From contig NZ_CP029064.1 in assembly GCF_003076275.1 (NCBI RefSeq), positions 4,869,501 to 4,933,500 on the forward strand: DNA of 64,000 nt. The letters run 5' to 3'. The notes beneath the pieces were generated by a model. The model searched no databases. It saw only the letters and a list, made by a program, of their open reading frames with translations, and was not told where the DNA came from. Shown piece after piece: positions 9,133 through 18,490 of the stretch. The position numbers and the translations under genes are program-made. Each line of letters opens with the position of its first letter. The first letter of the stretch is position 1. Origin of the DNA: Microbulbifer sp. A4B17. GTDB lineage: Bacteria; Pseudomonadota; Gammaproteobacteria; Pseudomonadales; Cellvibrionaceae.

Positions 9133-11115
9133 TTATATTCCTGGAACCTCAAATGGTCTTTCGGATATTTTTTCCATTTTTGAGTTATAAATATAAGCAT
9201 TTTCTACCGGCAGCTGCCCAGTTATACTTGACATATCAGAAAAGTGTTTTAAGGTTTTTTTCATATAAAACCTATTTTCACCATCAACACGATAGAGATT
9301 CCACTTATACTCTCTAGCGAGCTGACATCCTGAAATAGTGCCAGGATCCCATAAGCCTGGAATACAGTCCTCTGATTCCTGAGAGTAATGTCTAATAGTT
9401 AACTCACCACTTTCATCCAGTCTCCAAAGGCCAGGGGTTAGATTAATCTCGCTGTTGTCAAACTGTCCATCAAGATTTAAATCCAATCCACGCACTGTAT
9501 TTACTGATCCATCGGTATCTAATTCAACCCAGTAATGGTCCAATACGGTTGAGAAAGACCAGCTAGGATTAGGGATATAATACATCCCAGGTATTTCCTG
9601 TCCTTTCCAACCATCTAGTTCTTGACCAAAGAAAGAGCTGAGCTTTGTTAGTCTTATTTCATAGGACTCATCCATAACAAAGACTCGATTATAATCATCA
9701 GACTTATAATCCAAAAAAGTATAAGCAAAGCTTTTATTATTTGTGACTTCAACCCTAAGTTGATTATGATCATTTACAAACCAAATTCCTGCCAACTCGG
9801 TTTCAAATGAACTTCCATCGGTGTAGATTTCAGGAACAATAATGTCAACCTTTCCACCATTTTCGTAGTCACCATAAAAACGCATTTCCAACACCATTAC
9901 AGCATTAACTGGCGATAACTCTTCACCGGGGTCGACAATGTCACTAACTGTTGATGCAATAGGCAAACTATATGTTTTTCCCAACTCAATAGCATTGGAT
10001 ACAGCTAATTCCGCGGAAGATCTCACTGCGAAACTCATTAAAGTTTGTTCTATGAATTGACTACCTTGATACTCTCCACCAGGGTAGTGCTCATATTGAA
10101 CCGAATTGAGAATAACAGAATCGACAGAAGCCGTATTTGAAACCCAATTTAATTTAGTAATTCTGATGTGAGTTTCTACGAAGGCTAAATCATACTCGTT
10201 ATAATAATAACCTGTAACTAGATCCGCCCCTTCAATAATAAGTCCTTCATCGGATTGTGACCAAGTAATCACCGCACTATCCATAGCACCAATCACTTCT
10301 CCTGTGCCATCAGCCTGAAGTGTTAATCTCAAATTATCCCCAACAAGATAATAAGTGTCTTCAATGTCGGATAGAATCGATGGTGAAGCACTAACAAGAT
10401 TTTGGTTCTTGGAAATAGAAGTTTTCGTTGATTCAAATTCTTCCAAAAAGTTTTCTTTAATTTGTGAAATATATAAAGCCATCAGGCTAAAGTTTGTGGC
10501 CAACTCATATACATCATCAAATTCATCAGGTACGCCAAATCTAGCTTCCTGGGGATTATTGATCAATAGACTAATATATGCAGCTATATCAAATACTGTG
10601 TAGGGGTTTACCTGTTGGTATGCTGCCTCATACTGAGAGTCAGACATTAACGCACCATTATTTTCAACCTCTAACAGAGCAGATAGTGCCGTAGAAATAC
10701 TCGTGATATTTACGTTCAGCAGTTCAGAGCGGACTAATATTCCATCGTCTCCGGATTTCTCTAAAAGATCTTGAAATGAGCCTAGGGTGCTAACGAGTTT
10801 TACACCGCTACCAGTAGGAAAGTTTGCCTCTGCCTGTACAAAAGAGTCAACTTCTAACTCATGGACTTCCAATTCTACGATATAGTTTCCATACATATCC
10901 AATTCAGCATTAAAAACTTCATTCTCAACTCGGAATATCACTTCCACGCCACTATAGTTGCCAGCCTCAATATAACCTTGAACAGTTAAACTTTTTGTGA
11001 CTTCAGGGTGGGCATCATCCGTCTCTTTTTTATTATTAGACGACTCTCCACTGCAAGCGGATATACATTGAAAAAAAACCAAAAGAAACAGTTTAGAAAA
11101 TAGATTAATATACAT
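9133..11115 (-). CDS. Large EF-hand lipoprotein, paralogue A
   Basis: Function unknown. The N-terminus is a lipoprotein signal with Cys after CISAC, so the 660-residue protein should be membrane-anchored outside the cytoplasm. Residues about 42-120 resemble a small beta-sandwich. An EF-hand-like loop (DLNLDGQFDNSE) occupies residues about 545-556, with acidic or amide ligands at positions 1, 3, 5, 9 and 12. A Cys pair about 14 residues apart follows around residues 585-600, flanking WDP, and may form a disulfide. The next gene encodes a collinear paralogue. Base composition is clearly richer in A/T than in the flanking housekeeping genes, suggesting acquired DNA. Confidence 0.8.
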   Translation of the reverse strand: MYINLFSKLFLLVFFQCISACSGESSNNKKETDDAHPEVTKSLTVQGYIEAGNYSGVEVIFRVENEVFNAELDMYGNYIVELEVHELEVDSFVQAEANFPTGSGVKLVSTLGSFQDLLEKSGDDGILVRSELLNVNITSISTALSALLEVENNGALMSDSQYEAAYQQVNPYTVFDIAAYISLLINNPQEARFGVPDEFDDVYELATNFSLMALYISQIKENFLEEFESTKTSISKNQNLVSASPSILSDIEDTYYLVGDNLRLTLQADGTGEVIGAMDSAVITWSQSDEGLIIEGADLVTGYYYNEYDLAFVETHIRITKLNWVSNTASVDSVILNSVQYEHYPGGEYQGSQFIEQTLMSFAVRSSAELAVSNAIELGKTYSLPIASTVSDIVDPGEELSPVNAVMVLEMRFYGDYENGGKVDIIVPEIYTDGSSFETELAGIWFVNDHNQLRVEVTNNKSFAYTFLDYKSDDYNRVFVMDESYEIRLTKLSSFFGQELDGWKGQEIPGMYYIPNPSWSFSTVLDHYWVELDTDGSVNTVRGLDLNLDGQFDNSEINLTPGLWRLDESGELTIRHYSQESEDCIPGLWDPGTISGCQLAREYKWNLYRVDGENRFYMKKTLKHFSDMSSITGQLPVENAYIYNSKMEKISERPFEVPGI

Positions 11116-11492
11116 CTTAGTACTTGATTAACTGGAAAGAAATCAAAAGAATGATAAAGAAACAATAATCGTTATACACATTTTTAGAAAAGTTGGCAGC
11201 ATATTATATATTGCAAAAAACCAACCAATCTACTCCAAATGAAAAGCAAGTCACCAAACGATAAATATCGTTGCGCCTAAATAAAATAGAAGCTTAGATT
11301 AATTTTGATCAGTAGATTTACTGAATCTGCTACATCATCTAAAGCATACACTCCATAACCAATATAAATAACATTTAAATTATTTATTTAGATCGAAGCA
11401 GGGTTCTTATCAAGAGTTTTATGGCGGGCAAATAGAATTTCAATTCAGGAAAAATTTATACCTTAAAAATTAGAAAAAGATTCAATCAATAA
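11116..11492. other. AT-rich intergenic region between the two lipoprotein genes
   Basis: About 375 bases with no convincing reading frame on either strand and no repeat that I could recognise. It should hold the promoter of the downstream lipoprotein gene (leftward), but no clear -35/-10 pair stands out from the A/T background. Confidence 0.5.
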
Positions 11493-11517
11493 AAAGCGGT
11501 ATTTTTAATACCGCTTT
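11493..11517 (-). terminator. Terminator of lipoprotein paralogue B
   Basis: Perfect 10-bp stem AAAGCGGTAT/ATACCGCTTT with a five-base loop, followed in the leftward direction by a T-rich tail. It lies 45 bases past the stop of the gene ending at 11563. Confidence 0.85.
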
Positions 11518-11562
11518 ACCAAGAAAAACAACTGGTTTATACAGCTTGTTAGAAAATTTAGA

Positions 11563-13566
11563 TTATTCTTCTGGCGCATTCACAGGTCTTTCTGAAACTT
11601 TAGATAAGCCGACATGATAAAGTCTACCAGAGCTGAGTATATGACCATTAATTTCCACATCCTCATTATCACTATCAAAATAATAATCACTAAAAAGATT
11701 CAGGTGATAGCTAAACCAATATTTATTAGTTTGATCTACTTGATAAAGGTCCCAATCACGCTCAAGATAAAGAGCACAATCCGCATCATATGCAGGATCC
11801 CAAGAATCAGGCATGCAATAACCGTCTTCAGACCTGTAGAATCTAATAGACAAATTACCATTATTTTTTATCTGCCAGAGTCCCTCTCTCTCCTGATATT
11901 CATTTCTCTCAATAGAGCCATTGCCATCTAAATCATCAACATAAATTGTTGAAACAATACCATCTGTCGAAAAATCAAAAAAATACTTATATAGCGGAGT
12001 TAAAAACTCCTGTGGATATACATAGACACCAGCGATATCTCTTTCATACCAATTTGTGGCATCTTTCAAGAGGATAGTTGATACTGCAGAAGAATTTAAT
12101 CCATCAGAGGTTTCCTCTTCAACAAACACTTCAAGAACCTCGTCATTATTTAATTTTAATAATGAATAGACTAACATTTCATCTTCAGATAAGTTCACCA
12201 CAAGCCGGTGTGAGTCATCAATTTTCCAAGTCGCTGAAAGATCGTTTTCTATTAATTCTCCATTTCCTGAAATAGCAGGAAGTTTAATATTTACCGTGCC
12301 CCCACTTTCAAACTCACCAAGAAAACTCATCTTTAGTGAAGATATCTCAAAATTGGAATAAGTGCCCTCAATTGGATTTATTACCTCTCCATCCCTATTA
12401 GGAATAGGCATACTATATGATTTTCCAATCACCAGTACATCTCTTGGATCTAACAGACCGGATGGACGAACACTATTCGTAGCGAAAAATCCTATTTCCA
12501 ATGTGTCAGGCAAGCCGCTATAGTCTGGATATTTAATAGTATCAGTAAATTCAATTACCAACATTCCTTGATTTTTATCATCAAGCATCCAGAGCATTCG
12601 ATTAAGTACTTTTTCTTTATCTACATAGTAATACTCACCATCAACCTCCATGTAATAACTTTCAATTATAGGTTCTTCAAGCTCTAGAGAAATTCCTTCG
12701 GGTGCTTTAGACCAAGTTAAATTTATGAGACCACTATCCGTTAGATATTCACCAGTTCCGTTTGAATATAAAGTTATTCTGTCACCTTCGGATAGAAGGT
12801 AATAGGTTCCTTCAGTTTCATTAAATCCATTCGTTGAAATGCTAAAAAGATCTGGAATTTGACCCATATCATTTTGTACTTCATTAAATAGATCTTCCAT
12901 CGTTGTGGAAAATAAATTTACATACTCAGAAGAAAGATCATAATCTGATGCAAATAGATAAGTATTTTCTACCTCTTCAGGTATTGATATTCCCTTGTCT
13001 GAGTAATCGATAAAGATTTTTATTGCTGTAGCCACAGAGAAAGTTCTTTCGGCATCTACCAATTTTAAAGCTTTTTCCCACTCTTCAAAAGATTTACCTA
13101 TAAAATCATTTTCCGCTTCTAATATCGCAGAAACAGCTGTTGATACGCTGCTAATATTTACGGAATAACTCTCTGAAGACTCAAGGACACCATCATCTCC
13201 TGCGTATTTGATCAAGGAGCTGAAAGGCCCCAACGTACTGGCAAACTTAATTTTGCTGTTATCTTGAGAGGTGGCAACTATTTTCACCACATCTTCATAT
13301 TGAGTTTCATCCAAATCAATTTGTACAGAATAAGTACCATCAGGACTGGAGTTAGTCAAAACCAGAGAATCACCGGCAAATACTTGTATTATTGCATTTG
13401 TCGTGGGGCCATCAATTAGCCTCCCCTGTACAGAGAGAGAAATTATATCTGGCTCTGGTAGTACATTAGTGCCGCTACCTTTATTTCCCCCACTTCCTCC
13501 GCTACACCCAACCAACAAACCTATAACGCAAGCCCCTAAAAGCATTGATAATCCGTATCTATACAT
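11563..13566 (-). CDS. Large EF-hand lipoprotein, paralogue B
   Basis: Function unknown. 667 residues with a lipobox LVGC, then a Gly/Ser linker. It aligns end to end with the neighbour at 9133-11115: shared blocks include STLGxF near residue 110, GDDG near 125, SxSTAxSAxLE near 145, WSxxxEG, and the C-terminal SERP motif. The EF-hand-like loop DLDGNGSIERNE falls at the same position (about 545), and the Cys pair around WDP is also kept. The two genes point the same way but are separated by 447 bases and a terminator, so they are probably separate transcripts. A tandem duplication followed by divergence explains them best. Confidence 0.8.
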   Translation of the reverse strand: MYRYGLSMLLGACVIGLLVGCSGGSGGNKGSGTNVLPEPDIISLSVQGRLIDGPTTNAIIQVFAGDSLVLTNSSPDGTYSVQIDLDETQYEDVVKIVATSQDNSKIKFASTLGPFSSLIKYAGDDGVLESSESYSVNISSVSTAVSAILEAENDFIGKSFEEWEKALKLVDAERTFSVATAIKIFIDYSDKGISIPEEVENTYLFASDYDLSSEYVNLFSTTMEDLFNEVQNDMGQIPDLFSISTNGFNETEGTYYLLSEGDRITLYSNGTGEYLTDSGLINLTWSKAPEGISLELEEPIIESYYMEVDGEYYYVDKEKVLNRMLWMLDDKNQGMLVIEFTDTIKYPDYSGLPDTLEIGFFATNSVRPSGLLDPRDVLVIGKSYSMPIPNRDGEVINPIEGTYSNFEISSLKMSFLGEFESGGTVNIKLPAISGNGELIENDLSATWKIDDSHRLVVNLSEDEMLVYSLLKLNNDEVLEVFVEEETSDGLNSSAVSTILLKDATNWYERDIAGVYVYPQEFLTPLYKYFFDFSTDGIVSTIYVDDLDGNGSIERNEYQEREGLWQIKNNGNLSIRFYRSEDGYCMPDSWDPAYDADCALYLERDWDLYQVDQTNKYWFSYHLNLFSDYYFDSDNEDVEINGHILSSGRLYHVGLSKVSERPVNAPEE

Positions 13567-13898
13567 TCTTCCTCACACCTTTACATTACTTAACAAAACT
13601 GAATAACTATAATTTTTTTAACAAAAAAAATCCATTTTCATCATAATTAGTAAGTGAGCACGATCGACAAAAAGGATAAACATGACAAAATATTAAATTA
13701 ATTCTTTTGCATGCTTCCTAACACTGTAATAATCAGGTAACGTAAAATAAAAACAGAAAAGATTAAATTGTAGGCAAAGAAAAAAGCATCAACTATCTAA
13801 TAAAAGATAATATAAGTTATAATACAGACAGCAAACTATTAGTTATTTATAATCTGAAGAGCAATTCGATAGACCAAACAACAATTTATATATTAATT
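13567..13898. other. AT-rich intergenic region
   Basis: About 330 bases, strongly A/T-rich, between the paralogue B start and the end of the peptidase gene. No reading frame, repeat or hairpin terminator could be supported. Confidence 0.5.
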
Positions 13899-15041
13899 TC
13901 ATCTTAATATATCATCCTGCATACAGACTTCGACATCAAAATTAATTTCTTTTTCGGGATTATTATTTTCCTGCCTATATTCAGTAGCCAGCCTCAACAA
14001 ACTCTGCTCTCTATCTTCCTTGTTAAGTTCACCCAATCTCTCAGCTGCATTATAAAAATCCTCCCAACCATTACTATCAAGATAAAGTTGGCGAAAAGCA
14101 GGAACCAAAGATTCATACTCAGCAGCTAGTGCCAAAGTAGCATTATTAGTTTTCTCTATATAAGCCTGGTAGCGTGCCGGGTAAGACCACTCTGCTGCCA
14201 TACGCCAATAACAACGTCTTAACCGGCTTAGAACTTCTTCTTTCTGTTGGCGCTTTTCTTCGTCCGGTAAATTGGACTGATAAACTGGCTGAAGCTCCTT
14301 GCGTGTCGCCGTCATTAATTGTCGTACAGCTAATGCTTGTGCTTTGGTTTCCTCAGCTGAACTCGAGAGCCCCTGGCTACGAAGCCAATCTGGCAAGGCA
14401 ATTTCAGAAACCGCTGTAGCAAAACTTTCATTGAAACGTGTGTCACCCGCTACATAGACTCTTCTATGTGCCAATTCATGGAATAAAAGCCCGGCCAATC
14501 TCTCCGGTGTCCAATTCACAAAACTTGATAGTACAGGGTCATTAAACCAACCCAAGGTGCTATAGGCAGGTACCGCCCCCAGATAGACATCATAACCCTG
14601 ATTGCGCAGGCTATTGGCCTTGGCAATGGCCGCTGATTTTCGGAAGTAACCCCTGTAACTGGCACAACCGGCTATGGGATAGCACCAGCGTTTTGGACTG
14701 AGGGAAAATTCTGGCGCAGCCAAGACATTCCATATCGGATAATCATCCTCAAGCTGAACATAGGAGCTGTAAGCTTCTCCCACTGGCAACTTTAACTCCT
14801 CTGCTGCATAAGCGCGTATTTCCTGGACAAGCTGTAACTGCTTTTGCAACTGGTCGCTGGCATTGCCATTCTGGATCAGCTCCTCAATTGGCTGGCGAGA
14901 GGAAAGTATACGGAATTGACCGGTTGCCGCTTGAAAGTAGTAGCCCGCAGTCTCACAACCATAGAGAACCAACAATACGATCGCGAGCAGCCAAATCCGG
15001 GGGCGCGCCAAAAACCTGAGGTCAGAGATACTGATATACAC
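13899..15041 (-). CDS. Lipoprotein putative zinc aminopeptidase (PF10023-like)
   Basis: Predicted periplasmic metallopeptidase. The N-terminal hydrophobic segment (residues 17-28) ends in the lipobox LYGC (Cys29). HELAH at residues 188-192 supplies the zinc-binding histidines and catalytic Glu, and NESFA at 204-208 supplies the probable third ligand, as in the putative aminopeptidase family. Three further Cys (120, 126 and one in the tail) may form a disulfide. The start is a GTG at 15041. It is transcribed alone, leftward, and its 3' end lies in the AT-rich zone while its 5' part has more typical composition. Substrate is unknown. Confidence 0.82.
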   Translation of the reverse strand: MYISISDLRFLARPRIWLLAIVLLVLYGCETAGYYFQAATGQFRILSSRQPIEELIQNGNASDQLQKQLQLVQEIRAYAAEELKLPVGEAYSSYVQLEDDYPIWNVLAAPEFSLSPKRWCYPIAGCASYRGYFRKSAAIAKANSLRNQGYDVYLGAVPAYSTLGWFNDPVLSSFVNWTPERLAGLLFHELAHRRVYVAGDTRFNESFATAVSEIALPDWLRSQGLSSSAEETKAQALAVRQLMTATRKELQPVYQSNLPDEEKRQQKEEVLSRLRRCYWRMAAEWSYPARYQAYIEKTNNATLALAAEYESLVPAFRQLYLDSNGWEDFYNAAERLGELNKEDREQSLLRLATEYRQENNNPEKEINFDVEVCMQDDILR

Positions 15042-15112
15042 TCTTTTGCCTATTAGTATTTTTCCTAGAGAAACCCATCAGTCAAACTTTTCCATGCCTC
15101 AAGGGTCATTCC

Positions 15113-15346
15113 ATGACACCAGTTGCAGCCGTTTTGACAATATTTGCGCTGGTGTTAGGCACTATTGCCTGGTTACGGTTGATATTTATTGGTTTTAACC
15201 GCGATGCCTTATCGGGGTTGATCGCTCTATTCTTGCCACCTTTGGCACTATTACTGCTTCTGCCCGATAGACGTGAAAATAGCGACCTCTACCTAGTATG
15301 TGGGGCAGCCTTGCTATGTCTTCTAGCTGCTCTGATACTCCGTTGA
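15113..15346 (+). CDS. Small three-helix membrane protein
   Basis: Unidentified 77-residue protein with three hydrophobic segments (about 4-26, 33-49 and 57-76) and a charged linker PDRRENSD. ATG at 15113 is preceded by AAGGG at a suitable distance. It is divergent from the peptidase gene and followed by another small membrane gene. No family recognised. Confidence 0.65.
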   Translation: MTPVAAVLTIFALVLGTIAWLRLIFIGFNRDALSGLIALFLPPLALLLLLPDRRENSDLYLVCGAALLCLLAALILR

Positions 15347-15456
15347 CCGGGCCGCCAGAGCTACAAAAACTCGACCCTGCTTGATTTAGGTCAAGAAATT
15401 TCCATTACAGCTCCATAAACTGCATAGGTGAAGCATTGGCCTATCTGGAGAGAAAA

Positions 15457-15630
15457 ATGGATGCTTTAATTGACCTGTTCACTAGCTTTTCTGGCCTTCT
15501 CAGCTTGGCCGTAATTGCCTTTATATTCCTGATGGCAGCGTTTTTCGTTCGCCTGGTTCGCAACAATGTTGAAAAAGCCGTTGCAGAACAGGATCGTATT
15601 GCCGCTCAGGCAACCGGTACCGATAAATAA
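15457..15630 (+). CDS. DUF3149-like single-pass membrane protein
   Basis: 57 residues: a short amphipathic start (MDALIDLFTSFSGL), one transmembrane segment (about 16-36) and a basic then acidic tail. The pattern of hydrophobic core followed by FVRLVRNNVE resembles DUF3149 family proteins of Proteobacteria, whose role is unknown. The start at ATG 15457 is chosen because GGAGAG lies six bases upstream; an earlier in-frame start lacks one. Confidence 0.65.
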   Translation: MDALIDLFTSFSGLLSLAVIAFIFLMAAFFVRLVRNNVEKAVAEQDRIAAQATGTDK

Positions 15631-15946
15631 CCAAACGCCCATCATTGTTGAAAGTATTCAGGTTCAGCGTAGTTTAGTGTTTATATATCGCTTTGGTGTC
15701 TATTAGCAGGCTTTCTGCAGCTACCAGGTTGAGACCAACCTTACAACGTTAGCGGAAATTAGCGGGGTATGGGGCATAAAGCTTCTGGCAGGCCCACTCA
15801 GACAGGAGAAGTTCGGGTATTGAACTACTGAGAGAGTATTGCGCCGACCTATTTAGACAGCGCTCTCAAGTGAGGGAGCGCTGCTGTAATTTTCTAATAT
15901 TGATGCAAAGTTAAGCACAGAAAACACAGCAGTACCTTCTTTAAAT
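15631..15946. other. Intergenic region between convergent genes with one hairpin
   Basis: About 315 bases without a supported gene. It contains a direct repeat of TTAGCGG separated by three bases near 15747-15763 and an 8-bp hairpin CAGCGCTC/GAGCGCTG at 15858-15883 that is followed by a short T run on the + strand. The hairpin may end transcription from either side. Confidence 0.5.
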
Positions 15947-16696
15947 TCAGGTAGCGGGCTTATCTTTGGGTGTAGATTTCATCCAGCGCCCAAATATGAT
16001 ACCGATCTCGAACAATAACCACATAGGTAGAGCTAATAGAGATTGGGAAATCACATCCGGCGGTGTCAGCAACATGCCGACCAAAAAGCACCCTACGATC
16101 ACATAGGGGCGCTTACTTGCCAGAGTCTTGGCATCCACCACCCCACTCCAGATCAGTAAGACTGTCGCAATGGGGATTTCAAAAGCAAAACCAAATGCAA
16201 AGAACAACTTCAGTACAAGATCCAGGTAACTGCGCATATCCGGCATAACCTTGATATCCGCATGAGCAGAGCCTACAAAGAAATCAAACAAGACCGGAAA
16301 AATAACATAATAGGCAAATGCAATGCCGATATAGAAAAGTGCAACACTACTTACTAGCAATGGAATTGCTATGCGTTTTTCATTTTTATACAACCCAGGG
16401 GCAATAAATGCCCAGGCTTGATAGAGCACATACGGAATTGCGATAAAAAATGAAACGATAAAAGTCGTCTTAAACGGGGTAATAAAAGTGGATGTTACCT
16501 CTGTAGCAATCATCCCTGCATCACCGGCTAAACGCTCCTGTAGTGGATCGGCAATAAAATTATAAATTTCAGAGGCAAACGGCATCAGGCAGGCAAAAAT
16601 AACTACAACAACCAAAACAATTCGCAATAGACGATCGCGCAGTTCGATCAGGTGGTCGATAAAAGGCTGATGTTTATCTTGGGACTGATCGCTCAT
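15947..16696 (-). CDS. tatC: Sec-independent translocase subunit TatC
   Basis: Core receptor of the twin-arginine translocase, which exports folded proteins. 249 residues with six hydrophobic segments. The N-terminus (FIDHLIELRDRLLR) and the first periplasmic loop that follows it contain the conserved HLxELRxRL motif that contacts signal peptides. The start ATG at 16696 overlaps the tatB stop by four bases, indicating translational coupling in tatABC. It is last in a leftward block with tatA and tatB. Confidence 0.96.
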   Translation of the reverse strand: MSDQSQDKHQPFIDHLIELRDRLLRIVLVVVVIFACLMPFASEIYNFIADPLQERLAGDAGMIATEVTSTFITPFKTTFIVSFFIAIPYVLYQAWAFIAPGLYKNEKRIAIPLLVSSVALFYIGIAFAYYVIFPVLFDFFVGSAHADIKVMPDMRSYLDLVLKLFFAFGFAFEIPIATVLLIWSGVVDAKTLASKRPYVIVGCFLVGMLLTPPDVISQSLLALPMWLLFEIGIIFGRWMKSTPKDKPAT

Positions 16697-17289
16697 GGTT
16701 GGTTATCTTTTTCCTGCTGCGATACTTGTTTGTTGTCTTGCTCTTCTTCGTCTACATCGATATTTTCCGGGTGATCCGGATTTAAGTCGGGGTCCCCAAA
16801 ATCATGCCAATGTTCCGGATATTCGGGGTCCTGCTGTTCCTCGGCAGTTTCATCCTGCTCTGGCAGATAGTCTTCCTGCTCTGCACGGGGGTGAGCGGGC
16901 TCCTCTATTGCTTTATCTGACTTCTGTGCCTCCAGCTGACTCTGTCCAGCAACCTTTTTTTCCACCGGCGTCTCTGCCGCTGTGGCTTGAGTTTTCTCCG
17001 GCTGGTTAAGGGCACTGTTAACTTCCTTATTGGCTTCGTTAAAGGTTTTCTCCATCTCTCGGCGACTCTCCTCAATCTCACGCATAATGCGCTCATTGTG
17101 AAGTTCGCGCCGAATATCATCGGCTCCAACCTCTCGCTCCAGTTCCTCCCGGGCACTGTGCAGGGTACGCTTCAAGCTGGACCACCAGCGGGAGGTGGTG
17201 CGCACAGCATCCGGAAGTCGCTCAGGGCCGACCACCAACAGGGCCACTACAGCAACCACCAATAGTTCCAAAAAGCCAATATCAAACAC
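16693..17289 (-). CDS. tatB: Sec-independent translocase subunit TatB
   Basis: Forms the substrate receptor with TatC. The N-terminal helix MFDIGFLELLVVAVVALLVVGPERLP has the conserved Glu and the hinge GPERLP, followed by an amphipathic helix. The tail (residues about 110-198) is unusually long and rich in Glu, Gln, Asp and Pro, making the protein 198 residues. Low-complexity tails vary widely in TatB, and this one looks disordered. Starts 29 bases after the tatA stop. Confidence 0.94.
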   Translation of the reverse strand: MFDIGFLELLVVAVVALLVVGPERLPDAVRTTSRWWSSLKRTLHSAREELEREVGADDIRRELHNERIMREIEESRREMEKTFNEANKEVNSALNQPEKTQATAAETPVEKKVAGQSQLEAQKSDKAIEEPAHPRAEQEDYLPEQDETAEEQQDPEYPEHWHDFGDPDLNPDHPENIDVDEEEQDNKQVSQQEKDNQP

Positions 17290-17318
17290 AGAGGGACACT
17301 CGCCTTAGCCGTTGCCGA

Positions 17319-17576
17319 TTACTTGTCCTGGGACTGCTTATCTTTATCTTTGACCGTGCTGTCCTGGCCGGGCTTTTCTTCTTCATCGTGCTTGAGGCGC
17401 TCGACATCTTTGTCTTCATCCGTATCCTTCGACTTGTCTTCGTCCTTAACCGCCTTGCGAAAGCCCTTAATCGCTCCGCCCAAATCACCGCCAAGATTCT
17501 TAAGACGCTTGGTTCCAAACAACAGAAGGATAATCACCAGAACAATCAACAACTGCCAAATTCCAATATTACCCAT
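17319..17576 (-). CDS. tatA: Sec-independent translocase subunit TatA
   Basis: Pore-forming subunit. Short N-terminal membrane helix ([18 protein letters not shown]), the [10 protein letters not shown] hinge with conserved Phe-Gly, an amphipathic helix ([11 protein letters not shown]) and a charged Lys/Asp tail; 85 residues. ATG 17576 is preferred over an upstream in-frame start because GGAG lies at a suitable distance and because TatA proteins begin close to this helix. First gene of tatABC, downstream of hisE. Confidence 0.94.
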   Translation of the reverse strand: MGNIGIWQLLIVLVIILLLFGTKRLKNLGGDLGGAIKGFRKAVKDEDKSKDTDEDKDVERLKHDEEEKPGQDSTVKDKDKQSQDK

Positions 17577-17706
17577 ATCTTTTATCTCCATTTCATCGAA
17601 TATCAAAGCCAACTTCTTCGGGAAGCCCTGGCCACTAGAACAATATCTTAACTCTTGATATTCCCTCCCCGACTCAACAGTTCTCAGGAAGAGAAAATAT
17701 CTTCAC

Positions 17707-18039
17707 TTATTTTGACCGCGCGGCTTTCTCATCCAGCCCAGACAAGCCAAAACGGCGCCCGAGTTCGAGAACGACATCCTGAGAATCGGCACCCAAATGA
17801 GAGAGCATTACCAAAGAGTGGAACCACAGATCTGCTGTCTCGGCAATCAGATCTCGATTATCACCGCTGCTCTGTGCGTCTTTTGCTGCAAGAATAGCTT
17901 CAGTGGCCTCTTCGCCCACTTTTTCTAAAATCTTATTCAGACCCTTACTATGTAAACTGGCCACATAGGATTCGGATGTATCACTGCTATTTTTACGACT
18001 TTCCAATACCGCATCGAGCTGTTGCAGCACATCTTTCAT
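17707..18039 (-). CDS. hisE: Phosphoribosyl-ATP pyrophosphohydrolase
   Basis: Second step of histidine synthesis: removes pyrophosphate from phosphoribosyl-ATP. 110 residues with the helical MazG-like metal-binding pattern [14 protein letters not shown] and [13 protein letters not shown]. It is separate from hisI, as in Pseudomonas; enterobacteria fuse the two. Seven bases separate it from hisI, so the two are probably cotranscribed. Confidence 0.94.
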   Translation of the reverse strand: MKDVLQQLDAVLESRKNSSDTSESYVASLHSKGLNKILEKVGEEATEAILAAKDAQSSGDNRDLIAETADLWFHSLVMLSHLGADSQDVVLELGRRFGLSGLDEKAARSK

Positions 18040-18046
18040 AATTGCT

Positions 18047-18448
18047 TCACTTATAAATGGACTTCGGGTCCTGAATCACCGGCTGATTCACCTGCCACTC
18101 TTCATCTTGAAGGAGGTGATAGAAACAACTACTGCGCCCGGTATGACAGGCGATTCCACCTTCCTGCTCGACCAACATTAATACGGTGTCACCGTCACAA
18201 TCCAGGCGCAATTCACGCACCTTCTGCAGGAAACCAGAGGTTTCTCCCTTGCGCCACAGGCCCTTACGGGATCGGGACCAGTAGACTGCGTAACCCTCAC
18301 TGGCAGTGAGCGCCAGTGATTCGCGGTTCATCCAGGCCATCATCAACACGCGGCCGCTTTTGAAGTCCTGGGCAATCGCGGGTACCAGGCCATCATTGTT
18401 CCAGCTGACCTTATCGAGAAAGCCGACCTTTTCTTGAGTCTGAGTCAA
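18047..18448 (-). CDS. hisI: Phosphoribosyl-AMP cyclohydrolase
   Basis: Third step of histidine synthesis: opens the adenine ring of phosphoribosyl-AMP. 133 residues with the metal-site motifs [28 protein letters not shown] and [22 protein letters not shown], including the three Cys that bind zinc in the family. Directly upstream of hisE in the leftward block that begins with ubiE. Confidence 0.95.
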   Translation of the reverse strand: MTQTQEKVGFLDKVSWNNDGLVPAIAQDFKSGRVLMMAWMNRESLALTASEGYAVYWSRSRKGLWRKGETSGFLQKVRELRLDCDGDTVLMLVEQEGGIACHTGRSSCFYHLLQDEEWQVNQPVIQDPKSIYK

Positions 18449-18490
18449 TGTCTAACAATCCTTAGAAGTTCCAGTGTAGGCAGAAGCATC

